The notes under the pieces: generated by a model
Told to the model about the DNA's origin: nothing
The model's database searches: none
The model's input: only the letters and a program-made list of their open reading frames with translations
Shown here: positions 27,096 to 40,128 of the stretch, in pieces
Numbering within the stretch: position 1 is the stretch's first letter
Layout of the letters: every line of letters begins with the position of its first letter
Origin: Crambe crambe
Lineage: Eukaryota > Porifera > Demospongiae > Poecilosclerida > Crambeidae
Assembly: GCA_963924555.1 (NCBI GenBank)
Contig: OZ004593.1
Coordinates: 4,708,480-4,772,479 of the forward strand
Length of the DNA stretch: 64,000 nucleotides
Direction of reading: 5' to 3'
Program-made: the position numbers and the translations under genes

Positions 27096-27099
27096 GAAA

Positions 27100-27730
27100 A
27101 CAAGTACGACCCTATATCTATATACCTTAAGAGTACCATGGTATCCTTGATGACCCAATATGTTATCCTTGATGACCCTATATCTATATACCTTAAGAGT
27201 ACCATGGTATCCTTGATGACCCAATATGTTATCCTTGATGACCCTATATCTATATACCTTAAGAGTACCATATGGTATCCTTGATGACCCTATATCTATA
27301 CCTTAAGAGTACCATGTTATCCTTGATGACCCTCTATCTATACCTTAAGAGTACCACATGGTATCCTATATCTATACCTAAAAGTACCATAGTATCCTAT
27401 ATCTATACCTTAATTACCATGGTATCCTTGATGACCCTATATCTATACCTTAAGAGTACCACATGGTATCCTTGATGACCCTATATCTAATACCTTAATT
27501 ACCTATACCTTAATTACCATGGTATCCTTGATGACCCTATATCCATACCCTTAAGAGTACCATATGGTATCCTTGATAACCCTATATCTATACCTTAATT
27601 ACCACGGTATCCTTGATGACCCTATATCTATACCCTTAATTAATTACCATGGTATCCTTGATGACCCTATATCTATACCCTTAAGAGTACAATGGTATCC
27701 TATATCTATACCCTTAAGAGTGCGACATCT
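27100..27730. repeat. minisatellite, about 42-46 bp units
   Basis: Around 14 variable copies of a TATCCTTGATGACCCTATAT / CTATACCTTAAGAGTACCATG module; weaker copies begin near 26935 in the opposite orientation. Open frames on both strands here are repeat artefacts. Confidence 0.9.
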
Positions 27731-27739
27731 GTTGTCTAC

Positions 27740-30230
27740 CTATACCCTTGAGAGGAGTGGAATTTGTAGTAAAGAATCAAAGACAACAGACAATTAACTA
27801 TCAGTGTGAGTAGCTTCTTCTTTTTTCTTTTCTTGTTTTTTTTCCTTTTTCTAGGGGGGTTTCTGGGGTCTTTGCCATAATATCATGAGACATGGTTATA
27901 AGGTTGTTTGATGTAAGCAAGAATCACATCAGCATCATGCATATCTTCCCACGATCATCTTGTGTACTGATTCCAAGTTGTTGTTTTTTTAGTATGGCAT
28001 TTCTCATTTGTAGATGATCTGTACTCCAGATACTATTTAGCTATTATTACAAGGTTCTCCTTATAAATATCAATTGGTATCAGCTAGCCATCTCTCCACA
28101 TTTGGGAATTTTTTTCCCCCATTACTCTATCAGAATCAGATGAATGCATACGACAGGAAATGTTTTATCAGATGGTGGCCAAACAATCGAATGAAGAAGC
28201 TCTGATAAACATTCTACTACATATTAAATATGGCTATAAGCATATGGTGGCTTTTAATAGTGATTCTACTTGGAATGCATAATATTATTATGCTAGCTGA
28301 TTATGTATATTGCAATCTGAAGATAACCAATAGAGGAGATGGCTAATCCAGATGGATGTATTACATCATCTTTCCAGATATTTTGCTTTGCAGAAATTGC
28401 TAGAATCTCAATAAGCTGTCCTGTTTCCATTGATGTGAGCAGAAGTGGGCCAACAGCTCTGTATTACATATTCCAGAGTACTAGTTTTAAAAACCTGGTA
28501 TGCACACCTACCTACAGCTGAACTTGTGGTATCCCAAAATTGAATGCGTTGATTCTATTACTCACCACTGCAGTTAGCCAGGTACAACAACATAACCAGT
28601 TGCTATGAGCATCTACTTCAAAGCATTGAGCTTATGCTAACATGTGGAGCAAAAACCTGAGCTCCCATGCCGGCCAGGGTTCTTTTATTGTGGGAGACGC
28701 TATCAGACCAAAGATGGCATGTGATAATGAAGCACCAGACACCAACAATGCCTTCTTATTAGCTACCCGGTACATATTTATTATCTGGGTATTGAAATTA
28801 AGGAATGATATTCATTGCACTCCCTATTCCTTTAGGGAATTTGGCCCCCAGGGAACTATAGTTCTACCCCAACTCAGGCCTATATTTATCACTGTGTAGT
28901 CTTTTGTGTGGTCTCCAAAACAAGGGATAAAAAAGGGGGGTGGAATAGGAAAATTGTTGAACTTTGAACCTCATTGATAAATATTGAGCTAAGAATAACA
29001 GAGCATGATTACTAATGAATCACACACACACACATACACACACTAAATACTATGGCCGGCTGAAAATCCCCCAAATTCCAGGTCCAGGAATAAAATCTTT
29101 TTTATGTAGCCAAAAGCACAATGTACCAATTTTTAACCCCTGGAATTATTAGTTAGAGATTGAAATGCATGCATGATGGCTGGTGGAATAAACCTCTTCT
29201 TGAGTATTAACCATAACACAGCCACTGAAATTTTAGGATACCTCACAAAAATGAAGTAGAAAAATTACTTCCTGCACACCTTCCCTCAAAGATTTTTAAT
29301 TAGTTTGCCTAGATGCTTGCCGGGGGAACAATTAAAGAGGGACGAAAACTACCCCTCCCCCCTTATGGGTGTAGGACATAGGGGATCAAGGGGGACCCCC
29401 ATAGGAAGCAAGGGGGCATAAGACTGCCCCAACCGAAACAGGTATCAGGAAGTTTGTGGGCCCATAAAAATTTTTATGGCTTTTGTGTGTATTCACTAAA
29501 TTTTACCTCATGGAAATATTCTGGTAGCTAACCACACTTGTCCTAAAATTATAAAAGTGGGTACACTCAAGCCTCGATCTTAATTCTGACTGACATGATT
29601 CTTTCTACCCCAAGAAAAAATTTGGTGGGTATGAAGCCTTGGAGGTGTTGAAGGCCGGAAGCTGTGTATCGGGTTTGCACTAGCCATAGCATGTGACTGT
29701 GACCTCATAGTCTGAAATTATCTCAGCATTGCCAAGTCTTGCAGTAGTTCGTGGATTGAGAATATAGCACCACTTAAGCTATTACATTGCAGGTGGAAGA
29801 AGTCATTTCATCAAGAATGGGGTGGGTCCAAATGTCATAGTCGCTATTATTTTTATTTTTTCAGCTACACACTCTGGTAGTTTAGGCTTCTTTATCACCA
29901 GATCAATACGAGAGAATAAACATAAGAATTACTTCTAAATGTGGGACAGTAATAAAGACTCTGATTGGAGGTGTTCAGGGGTGGGTGAATCAATACAGAA
30001 GGAAAGGTCTATAGAGGTCTTTGTATTTCGGGGAGTGGGTTGCACTATCATGATTAAAAGGGTTCACCCCCTAATACTGCAATACTGGTATTTCACATTT
30101 AGGGGTTCCAATCAAGATTTTTTTTTCAACCAGAGGGACAACTAACTGGACACTGGCTACATGCCACTTATATTCCATAAAATCTACAGGGAGAGTTATA
30201 TTACATATTATGTTTGCTATGGTTAATCCC
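27740..30230. other. no gene seen
   Basis: AT-rich sequence with short open frames only; no domain, splice pair or structured repeat that I can support. Confidence 0.5.
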
Positions 30231-30236
30231 CCCTCT

Positions 30237-30272
30237 TTGCCTCCTCCTCCTCCTCCTCCTCCTCCTCCTCCT
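30237..30272. repeat. (CCT)n microsatellite
   Basis: About 11 CCT units; translated on the minus strand this is a poly-Gly stretch of no likely meaning. Confidence 0.9.
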
Positions 30273-30544
30273 GCTCTGACAGTGTGGGTGAGTTGGTTAG
30301 GGACGAGGAGTTTGGAGACGGGCATTGTAGAAAGGGATATGTACGTAATTGTGTTAACTCTTATATGACAACCTTAAGCATGTCATAATTGCACAACCTT
30401 GAGAATATAATATTATCATAATTGCTCAAGAGGTTTAAATTTGAGTTTACGTAAATTAAGTTTAAGCAAAATCTAACTTGTTTACTCTAACTGCTCTAGT
30501 TTAAATTTACACAATCTTCATTTTCCCCACATTATGTATTTCTT

Positions 30545-31605
30545 TCTTTTGATACCTGGGTTATTATTGCATGTTCAATACTTGCTTCTTTTAATGCCCG
30601 GGTTATTTAAGAGATAGTACATGTTACTATTGTTACTGGAGATAGATAGTGGTACATCCATTCTTTTAATGCCCGGGCTGTTTAGGAGATAGTGCAAGTT
30701 ACATGCTATTGTTAGTGTATGCCACAACCGGACCATCCAGGAGATAGTGGTGCATCCATATCAATTGGTTTTAATGCTTGCTTCTTTTAATGCCCGGGCT
30801 GTTTAGGAGATAGTGCAAGTTACATGCTATTGTTAGTGCATGCCACAACCGGACCATCCAGGAGATAGTTGGTGCATCCATGCCAGCTGGTTTTAATGCT
30901 CGCTTCTTTTAGTACTCAGGCTATCCAGGAGATAGTGGTACATCCATATCAATTGGTTTTAATGCTTGCTTCTTTTAATGCCCGGGCTGTTTAGGAGATA
31001 GTGCATGCCACAACCAGGCCATCCAGGAGATAGTGGTGCATCCATGCCAGCTGGTTTTAATGCTCGCTTCTTTAGTACTTGGGCTGTCCAGAAGATAGTG
31101 GTACATCCATACCAATTGGTTTTAATGCTTGCTTCTTTTAATGCCCGGGCTGTTTAGGAGATAGTGCAAGGTACATGCTATTGTTAGTGCATGCCACAAC
31201 CGGACCATCCAGGAGATAGTGGTGCATCCATGCCAGCTGGTTTTAATGCTCACTTCTTTAGTACTTGGGCTGTCCAGAAGATAGTGGTACATCCATACCA
31301 ATTGGTTTTAATGCTTGCTTCTTTTAATGCCCGGGCTGTTTAGGAGATAGTGCATGCCACAACCAGGCCATCCAGGAGATAGTGGTGCATCCATGCCAGC
31401 TGGTTTTAATGCTCGCTTCTTTAATGCCCAGGAGGCCATCCAGGAGATAGTGGTACATCCATGCCAATGCTCGCTTCTTTAATGCCCAGGCTCTTTAAGA
31501 GATAGTGTTATTGCATGCCAACTGGTCTTAATGCTCGCTTCTTTTATTTTATGCCCAAGCCATAGGAGATAGTGGTACATAGGAGAGAGTGCATGTGTAC
31601 ACATA
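30545..31605. repeat. satellite-like block with nested units
   Basis: A module TGCTTGCTTCTTTTAATGCC / CGGGCTGTTTAGGAGATAGTG, then CATGCCACAACCGGACCATC / CAGGAGATAGTGGTGCATCC, recurs with spacing of about 173-188 bp, with shorter degenerate modules at both edges. The GGAGATAGTG word is repeated throughout, showing that a smaller unit was amplified first. Confidence 0.85.
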
Positions 31606-32375
31606 CTATTGTTATTACATGCAGTGACCTTTAGGGAAGAGTTCACATTCCCCACGTCATCACATCGTAAAATAAACCACCAAAAAATACCATCACTTGT
31701 TTTTCGGTCCTTTGCTGATCATAGATGTGGCTGCACCTTAGCATCTGGGAGATATGTGAACTAGACCACACTATTACTACTGTTTGAGTATGTAGCTATA
31801 CTAAACTCTCTTTTTTTCTTTCTTTCTTCTTTTTTTTTTTTTTTTTTTTTGCAAACACTGCCAAGAGAGCTTCCTGATTGGAGAATTCTCCTTATTTTTT
31901 TTAGCTATTTAGCTAGCAATAAGATAAAGGTTCTTGATAAACTAGAGATGTGCCACTTTGAGGGGAAAGACATTGAAGGGTTGTACATTGAATGGTACAT
32001 TGAATGAGTAGACATTGAGGGGTTCGAATGGGTAGACATCGAGGGGTTCTATATTGTGGGTTCTATTGAAGTGATAGACAGTTTGAAGGGGTGGTTGGGG
32101 TCAACATTAAGTGGGTAGACATTGAGGGTTGTAAGGGGAGAATTTCTCCATTTGTTTGTATTGTCCTTGAGCCACTGGGTGTTCTCATCTTTGCATTATG
32201 TAATGATCTGTAATGATCACATACGTAGCATTGCATGGATGAAATTCAATATAAGAAAGAGTCACACATGACCCCCGGCCAAAGACTACACAGAAACTTC
32301 AACTTATGATATGTTACATCACAGCAACGTAGGCAGTCAGACCAAACAGATTAGTCCAACACATTCACCATGATG

Positions 32376-32455
32376 CAATGGGACACCCTTAAGGTGCAGT
32401 GGGACACCCTTAAGGTGCAGTGGGACACCCTTAAGGTGCAGTGGGACACCCTTAA
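32376..32455. repeat. 21-bp tandem repeat x4
   Basis: GTGGGACACCCTTAAGGTGCA at exact 21-bp spacing (32380, 32401, 32422, 32443). Confidence 0.93.
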
Positions 32456-32520
32456 TAATTATGGGACTCCCTAAAGAGGAAAAAAAAATACTTAGCTAGT
32501 AATCGGCACTGTATTAACTC

Positions 32521-32812
32521 ACCTCTTGAGATTAGGACACCTTTCCAATCAGGTCACCCCTTGAGATTAGGACAGCTCCCCAATCAGGTCACCCCTTGAG
32601 ATTAGGACAGCTCTCCAATCAGGTCACCCCTTGAGATTAGGACAGCTCTCCAATCAGGTCACCCCTTGAGATTAGGACAGCTCCCCAATCAGGTCACCCC
32701 TTGAGATTAGGACAGCTCTCCAATCAGGTCACCCCTTGAGATTAGGACAGCTCTCCAATCAGGTCACCCCTAGAGATTAGGACAGCTCTCCAATCAGGTC
32801 ACCCCTTGAAAG
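32521..32812. repeat. 35-bp tandem repeat x8
   Basis: GAGATTAGGACAGCTCTCCA / ATCAGGTCACCCCTT repeats at exact 35-bp spacing from 32528 to 32773. Copies differ by one or two bases (CTCC/CCCC, TTGAG/TAGAG). A GGGTTCCACTG TA end lies just to the right (about 32829-32841), the terminal sequence of the CAGTGGAACC element family seen elsewhere in the window. Confidence 0.93.
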
Positions 32813-33013
32813 AAAATGTCTGCAGGGAGGGTTCCACTGTACATAATAGGTTAGCTATAATTGTATTGAGATGAAAGTAGCACCAAGGGCCATAGGTCCA
32901 AGGTTGTGTAAACCACATAGCTTATACCATTGCCACAACCATACTAACCTACTTAAATCTCTATTGGTCAAACATTTTGATGATGTAGCAACCTCATGCA
33001 GTAATCTTATTGG

Positions 33014-33305
33014 CATAGGCGTAGGAACCAGGGGGGCTGAGGGGGCTATAGCCCCCCCCCCCAATATTTCTAGCTAATCAGTACAGTTAGCTATACAATA
33101 CTTCGGAAATATTAATTTTTATGATGGTGCAAATAAAAAATCTAGCCTCAAAGAAGTAGTTGAAATTTTGCTTCATGCTCCACGTGGGAAGAGGTACATC
33201 CTCCTCCCGCACCCCCCCCCCCCTTGCCGTGGCCTAACAGCCATGCAGTCCACTACAAAGTTCAAAATCTAGCCCCCCAAAGTTAAATTGCTTCCTACGC
33301 CTATG
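33014..33305. mobile_element. short TIR element (MITE) with 5-bp target duplication
   Basis: Perfect 14-bp terminal inverted repeats CATAGGCGTAGGAA (33014-33027) and TTCCTACGCCTATG (33292-33305), flanked on both sides by ATTGG. The 292-bp interior is non-coding and has G- and C-rich runs just inside both ends. It is non-autonomous; the superfamily is not assigned. Confidence 0.85.
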
Positions 33306-34384
33306 ATTGGTCCAAATTTCTAACCATGGTAATAAGTAGGTAACCGAGTAAGTGTTAGCAATTGTTGTGCATTAAATAAGTTCCACTGGATAAATTATAA
33401 AAGGTGGCTTCTTGCTAGTTTTGAAACATGCCTATGAATGGAAAGTGTTATGTCTCCAACTTGTAGTTATAGTCTTGTGTGTGTGACGAGCCATACCCAT
33501 TTCAGCTGGCCTGTGTTTTTTTCTTCCATCCATCTTTTTTGCAAAGTATAAATCATACTGATTTACTGAAATTCGATGTGGAGATAGTCCAGAACACATG
33601 ACGGAGGTTTGGAATAATTTCATCGAAGCAGGCTTTTAAAAATTGGATTCAGTACACCCAGAACTGCCATATAAAAGTATTAGCACTTACTTCATGTTCT
33701 AGGTAATTATTACCATGATCCTTCTGAATGTAAAAACTCAGCATGCAAGCTTCCTTGGGTCATATAACCCAACTTGTACATGACCAGGCTCTAAATATCT
33801 TTGATTAGAGTTTGTACTCATTTGATATTGACATCATGGTGTAATCTGTTTGATGTGAATCTACTGTAGTCATTGAGCTATGTAATTGTATTTGTCAGAC
33901 AAAGCTTTAGTTTGGTTTCTGCTTTCTACTAGGTTTGGAAACCCTCAAATCTCTGTCAGGATTCAATACGCAAGCCTTTTGTGGGCTTCTGAAACCTGTC
34001 AACCATTATTGAACTGAGTTCACTTGTCTGTTCTGCCAAAGGGAGTATCACAGGTCAAAGGAATATTCTGGTGTGTTTTTTAAGTCATGTGCTATTTTTA
34101 TTTGATAGTGGTGGTTTTTCTTAAGTGTCTGGTACTTGGTGCCACTCCCCTACCCTTGCCCCGCCCTGGGCGAATTTTTTTTGGACAAGGTTTTGACTTA
34201 GAAAAATTTTCACTCTCCATTGACCTCGAGTTTTGCGCATGCCTGTGGCAATAGGAGACAAATGTTCCCATACTGAGATTCCTGGAAGTCAGAATAGAAT
34301 ATAATGTGATCACACATAGTTGATATCAATGCTACCACTTTGCCATACTAGAATGATAATAGTTTACTATAGGCTGTTATGGCA

Positions 34385-34585
34385 ATACTAATGGAGCTAC
34401 ACTGCATGGTTCTTAATCCATTAATGGCACTACACTGCATGGTTGTATTGCAAACTAACTGATGGCACTACACTGCATGCATGGTTGTACGTATGAGCGA
34501 TAATTATCTACTGATGGCACTACACTGCATGGTTCTATCCTTAATCCACTGCAAACTAACTGATGGCACTACACTGCATGGTTGT
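34385..34585. repeat. interspersed CTGATGGCACTACACTGCATGG repeats
   Basis: Five copies of TGGCACTACACTGCATGGTT or close variants with unequal spacers containing GCAAACTAACTGA. Confidence 0.85.
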
Positions 34586-35181
34586 ATAGATTATAGCAAA
34601 CTTATGGCAACGTTACTGGTTGTACGTAGCTAATATCTTGGTTGTGGTATTTCACTCGATTCTTTAATGTCATCTGCAGCACTAACTGATGGAAAATATT
34701 ACTCTATACAGTATGAGAAATCACAACAACCCTTGATATTCCTTATTCCTTATTAGTAACTGCTACTAACTGGAATCTAATCTTTAATATTCAGTTCTTT
34801 ATTGTGTCCAAAGTACAAATGTCGGTGGAAGTGATTAGATAGTCTACTATGCCTTGATGGTAAGCGGTAACTAGGGTAACTATAAGTGATATAGTCTACT
34901 ATGCCTTGATGGTAAGAGGTAACTAACCTAACTATAAACCTATAGGATTTGGAGTTGGCTAGCCACTTCTTGGAAATGGTCTGGTTATCCAGGAAGACTA
35001 CAGATAAACACTATGTTTTATTTGCATTCCCTTGATTATTCATAATTCTTTACCAAATTTCATATTTAAAATACAGCTGATCGTCCATCCACTCTATGAG
35101 CTGGCTTTTTTATTGTTGTTTTTTGAAATTAGAAATTGTAATAATGAATGATTGAGAGTATGTACCATAAGTTCTACGGAA

Positions 35182-35301
35182 AATTTCAATGCTAGCTCTT
35201 GACCTCATGATTATGAGTCTTTATTTAATGTCTACTGGCTCAATTTCAATGCTAGCTCTTGACCTCATGATTATGAGTCTTTATTTAATGTCTACTGGCT
35301 C
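35182..35301. repeat. 60-bp direct tandem duplication
   Basis: The segment CAATTTCAATGCTAGCTCTT...GTCTACTGGCT is present twice at exact 60-bp spacing with almost no differences. Confidence 0.93.
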
Positions 35302-35929
35302 CAAGGCTGAGCTGCAGCACTTTCCTCTTGTAAATGAATAGACCTGGCTCAAGTTTTTTTTGACCCTGCTCAGCTCTACATCATGAACATTTGTCTCATG
35401 GAAATGAAAATAGCCACATATATCACAGAAGTATCAATACCCTGGTTTCCTTTTTGTGGTGATATGGTTCAAAGCTCAAACCTCAAAAAACACCCCTGGA
35501 TTGCATGTCACTTTGGCAACAGTAGTGTCAGTGTCACATGTCTGACATGAGAGTAAAATTGCACCATCATTACAAGAATGAGGACATGCTGATGAGTAAT
35601 CGTAAAAGATGAGATCAGCCATTCACCTCCAAGTGATGGAACACTGTTCGGAGGTCTTACACTGTGTTATGATTATTTTTGGAGGTTGTGTTTTCTTCTG
35701 ACTTTCTAGCTACCTATCATGGGTAGGAGGAAGTGTTAGCATGGACCATTTCATGTAAGCTACCAGCTGAGAGAACACTGATAAAAGAAGACACACCATG
35801 CGCACCAGCCCATTAGCTAGTTAAGTGACTCTCAAAGTGTAGCTATCTAAGGACCTTATGCTTCTTATGCTTCTGCAACCCACGACTGAGTAATGCTAGA
35901 TGGACTAGTGGCAAAAAAAAAGCATACAG

Positions 35930-36570
35930 TTAGGAACCCTAACCTCTGAACGAGAGCAATATAGAACCCCTTAAATGCCTCAATGTGGAACTTCTGAATG
36001 AGCAATATAGAACCCCTCAATGTAGAATTCCTCAATATGGAACCTCTTAATGAGCAATATAGAACCCCTCAATGTAGAATTCCTCGATGTGGAGCCTCTG
36101 AATGAGTAGAACCCCTCATGCGGAACCTCAGAATGAGAGAATAATGTAGAACCCCTCAATGTGGAACCTCTGAATGAGCAATATAGAACCCCTCAATATT
36201 GAATTCCTCAATGTGGAACCTCAGAATGAGGGAACAATGTAGGACCCCTCAATGTGAATGAGCAATATAGAACCACTCAATGTAGAATTCCTCAATGTGG
36301 AGAACCTCTGAATGAACGATATAGACCCCCTCCAATGTAGGGAACAGTGTAGGACTGAATGAGCGATATAGACCCCCTCCAATGTAGGGAACAGTGTAGG
36401 ACTGAATGAGCGATATAGCTAGAACCCCTCAATGTGGAATTCCTCAATGTGGAGAACTCTGAATGAACGATATAGAACCCCTCCAATGTAGAATTCCTCA
36501 ATGTGAAAGTGTAGGACCCCTTAACCTCTGAATGAGCGATATAGAATTCCTCAATGTGAAACCTCTGCTA
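35930..36570. repeat. degenerate minisatellite, TAGAACCCCTCAATGTAGAA core
   Basis: Many variable copies of GAATGAGCAATATAGAACCC / CTCAATGTAGAATTCCTCAATGTGGAACCT modules over 640 bases. A later segmental repeat GACTGAATGAGCGATATAG is nested inside. Confidence 0.88.
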
Positions 36571-37874
36571 GTTACTTAGGTATGTACCTCAGGCTCCAGT
36601 AATACTATACGGTGTCTGTGTCATGAAACACTAGGAGGTTACTGTCCCTTAAGTATAGCTAACTGATTGGGACAAAACCAGCATTACAATAAAATTTAAT
36701 TTTGAATTTGAGTAGTTGGTGCCAGGTGAGATTTCTGCATTTCAAGGAGTCCATGTTGAAGTGCATGGTCCCACTATCCTTTTTCAATTTCAACAAAAAT
36801 TCTAATAATACCAAGTGAAATTCCAGGTGGTCCCTGTGACAATATTAGAGCATTGCAGCGAGTGAAACTGCTGACGTCACCTTATCACAAAGGATGGGAC
36901 CAGAAGAACGTACATATGATATAAAATAATAATAGCACCCCCTAACACTTGACAATTTATTTTGTTTGGTATTGGGCAGTGTAAACAGTCCCTCGTGTAT
37001 GCCTCCCTCATGTATTCCTCATGCAGTGTATTCCTCAGAATTCCTCACATTTTCTTCATAGTTGATAAATCTATTTTTGCTTCCTGTCATGCGATAGAAT
37101 GATTTAAATTATGGACAGAATGCGGTGACGCTTAGCAGTTCAACACCTGCTATGTATGTGTGATGCATTTTCTGAGCATTAAAGAAGAGCATTCTTCAAG
37201 TTTGTATTAGCTAGCAATGGGCAGAATTATTCTCGAATCCTCGATGATTTATGACAAAGTGAGCACCTTGATAGCTATTATGGTTCTTCTTCCTCAGCCC
37301 CCTTGAACACTAAAAAGAAGTACTATGCTGACCTGAGGGCCATGGGGCAAGAGAAAGAAACATAGTTATAGCTTAAAGCATAGAACCCCATGCATGCCAT
37401 ATATAAGGTTGAGATGCAACCCTCTTCCACACAGATCTTAATAGCCAGTTAGCTACAACCATGAATAGGCCTGACTGCTTACTGAACCTGTTCAATGAAA
37501 GTTCATAATTATAATGAAAGGCTCAGTAATTTTACTTTTTTGCTGCCTAAAATACTCCAAGATCATGATTTCATCACTAGATCACTATTCTGGCATGAAA
37601 ATCATTGCAAGATCACATGATTTCATGGATGGAAAGTTGGAGACTCAGTGAAAAGTACATACGTATGTGTCCACCCTGGCCTGAATGCATGTATTAGTGC
37701 TACAATGCTAAAGCCTACTGGCTAACTGTACAGCCAGTCCTAAGCATTCACTTGGAAAATATACGTAAGGAATTCGTAAGATTCCAAGTCAAACTAGTAG
37801 ACGGTCAATTAGCCACTAACAACCTGAAAATCCTTGACCTGAGGTGATGATCATGCATTGTCCCTTATTCAGAC
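36571..37874. other. no gene seen
   Basis: AT-rich unique-looking sequence; no supported gene or repeat. Confidence 0.5.
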
Positions 37875-37876
37875 TA

Positions 37877-38385
37877 CCGTAATCGTATAAATTTTCGATG
37901 GGGTTTTATTTTCGTTATTTTCGTAGTCGATCAGAATCCTCGAAAATAATAAACCAGAAGTCTCAGTATTATGACGTCATATATGACGACGATGCGCATG
38001 CGTGTGCGATGCGATATCAATAGCAGCTGGAAAAAACCTGGAGCAGATAGTCTGTGAGACGAAAGTATCATGCTTCATTACTGGGATCGTGGCTGTTACC
38101 TGTCTCTCTTCTACAACAAAGCGCCTCGCCTTCCGTAGCAGTCTAGATTTTAGTCTGGCGTCGCCAGCCCAGCTTTTCTTCTTTTTGGGGGACTATCTAG
38201 ATTTCTCTGTAGTAGCCATGAATCACGTCACTCGGTCCCAGCAGCAGGCAATGATATGGCTATTATGCGCATGCATTATTTTCCATGTGTTTGCTACGAA
38301 AATTAGACCTGCGGAAATTTTTTATTATAGGAACAGCTCCGGAAATCACGAAATTTTAAACCTCCAAAAATTTATACGATTACGG
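37877..38385. mobile_element. TIR element with TA target site (Tc1/mariner-like MITE)
   Basis: Ends are CCGTAATCGTATAAATTTT (37877 on) and its exact complement AAAATTTATACGATTACGG (to 38385), 19 bp perfect, flanked by TA on both sides. The 509-bp interior holds a plus-strand open frame of 132 codons (38002-38400) with no transposase motif, and that frame runs out through the right end, so it is probably fortuitous. TA duplication suggests a Tc1/mariner-type transposase mobilised in trans. Confidence 0.85.
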
Positions 38386-38399
38386 TATGTACATACCTA

Positions 38400-39320
38400 G
38401 GATAGGAAACTGGGCTGATCCATGCCCAATCTGTGTTACGGCCTAAATCATGCATGCGTGAATTCTTTATCTTTGATAGTCTACTATCTCTATGACTGTT
38501 GAAGTTGTAAAGAGAGAATGAGTTAAGAGGGACTTTAGCTCTATAAAAACACAGCTAATGCGAGATTTCATCAGCAATCAGTGATTTTTTTTTATCATCT
38601 AGAACTTTATACTGATCCTACTGGTTACTAATACATAACAATAATGGTAGCTACCCCCAAATAGTCTCTTAATTTAAGAGTATAGCCAGAGACTGAAGTG
38701 ATGGCAGTGGACAGTAATGTGATCATAAGATGACGATGGTGTTTGTACAATGACTGCTGATGCATATTAACCTCTAGAGAGCACAGCCTCTCTAAGCTGG
38801 TTCCAATGATCCTCTAGCTATTTGGAAGTTCACTCTATTCTGCAATCTTAACTGGAAGTAGCTAATTCCCATGATGTAGTGCACATGTTATGCACCATAT
38901 ACTGCTTCAAGTTCACTATCTTACACTATTACTTTCTCTATGAAAAATTTCCCTTGTGTTTCCAAGAGAAACTTGAAGGAAACACAGTGTATTCTTTGTA
39001 GGATATGCAAGGGCACGGCATGACATTTTAAATAGGAAACAAGAAACCTGCCATGCCCTTGTGTAGCCTATGAATTTCCGTATCAAGCAGGTTTCAGGCT
39101 AGGATATCTCCTATTTTTCATAGTGTTAACCAGATTTTATAATGAATGATCAAGGGGTCAGGTGAAATAGTGTATTTACATACGTAAGCTGTTACAAAAG
39201 AAATTCCACAGATACGAGCAAATTTCATTGGCTGGGATTTTTTCTTTCTTTTTTCAAATGTGTGGCTCTCAGATAATTCTGCATATTTAGCTGGATGTCA
39301 AAAACTGAGTGTATAATAGG
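38400..39320. other. no gene seen
   Basis: AT-rich sequence with no supported feature. Confidence 0.5.
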
Positions 39321-39388
39321 ATTAGCTTAGACCTTCTGTCCAAAGAATTAACTGGAGAGTATTGTTTTCGAACTTTGCTATAATCTTG

Positions 39389-39541
39389 CCAAGGGTGAGC
39401 ACCCGGACTTTGCCAAGGTTGTTGATGTCATTCATCTGTGTCTGATTTCCCATGGTTACGATAATGGTTGGCCTCCATGGTAACAAGTGGAAGCTAGAAG
39501 TTGTAGCAGATGTCTGTTTAATTCCCAGGGTGTTACGGCAC
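39389..39541 (-). other. possible orphan exon or gene relic B (copy 1)
   Basis: After an acceptor-like GTATCCACACAG the minus strand is open through CRNTLGIKQTSATTSSF, WRPTIIVTMGNQTQMND and LGKVRVLTLGK, with codon-like GC content higher than its surroundings. A second frame over the same bases also reads plausibly for about 30 codons (TPWELNRHLLQLLAS), so the true frame is uncertain. An apparently identical copy lies at 39766-39918. No family recognised; this could be a relic. Confidence 0.25.
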
Positions 39542-40128
39542 CTGTGTGGATACAATAGGTGTCTTGATTTTTTTCGTTTTATTTTGTTTTTTTATTTTGT
39601 TTTTTTATTTTGTTTTGCTTTTTGTTGCTGTTGTTTTTTTTGTTATTAATTTTATTCAATGAGCCCCATATAAACTTTTCATTTCACAACTGACTCAACA
39701 ATGCAGGTGTGAGTTATTATGGGCATTTTCAATAGTCATATACATGGAAAGGTTCTGATTGTGTTCCAAGGGTGAGCACCCGGACTTTGCCAAGGTTGTT
39801 GATGTCATTCATCTGTGTCTGATTTCCCATGGTTACGATAATGGTTGGCCTCCATGGTAACAAGTGGAAGCTAGAAGTTGTAGCAGATGTCTGTTTAATT
39901 CCCAGGGTGTTACGGCACCTGTGTGGATACAATAGGTGTCTTGATTTTTTTCGTTTTATTTTGTTTTTTTATTTTGTTTTGCTTTTTGTTGCTGTTGTTT
40001 TTTTGTTATTAATTTTATTCAATGAGCCCCATATAAACTTTTCATTTCACAACTGACTCAACAATGCAGGTGTGAGTTATTATGGGCATTTTCAATAGTC
40101 ATATACATGGAAAGGTTCTGATTGTGTT
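39389..40128. repeat. recent tandem duplication of about 370 bp (2 copies)
   Basis: Copy 1 (39389-39765, 377 bp) and copy 2 (39766-40128, 363 bp) appear identical by eye except for T-tract indels. The duplicated block includes the end of a coding-looking segment, a T-rich spacer and a second coding-looking segment on the minus strand. Confidence 0.93.

Noticed and set aside
27053..27797. Repetitive open frames on both strands
   Set aside because: Translations of a minisatellite whose unit lacks stops in some frames.
38002..38400. 132-codon plus-strand open frame
   Set aside because: Lies almost wholly inside a TIR element and runs out through its right terminal repeat; no transposase or other motif visible.
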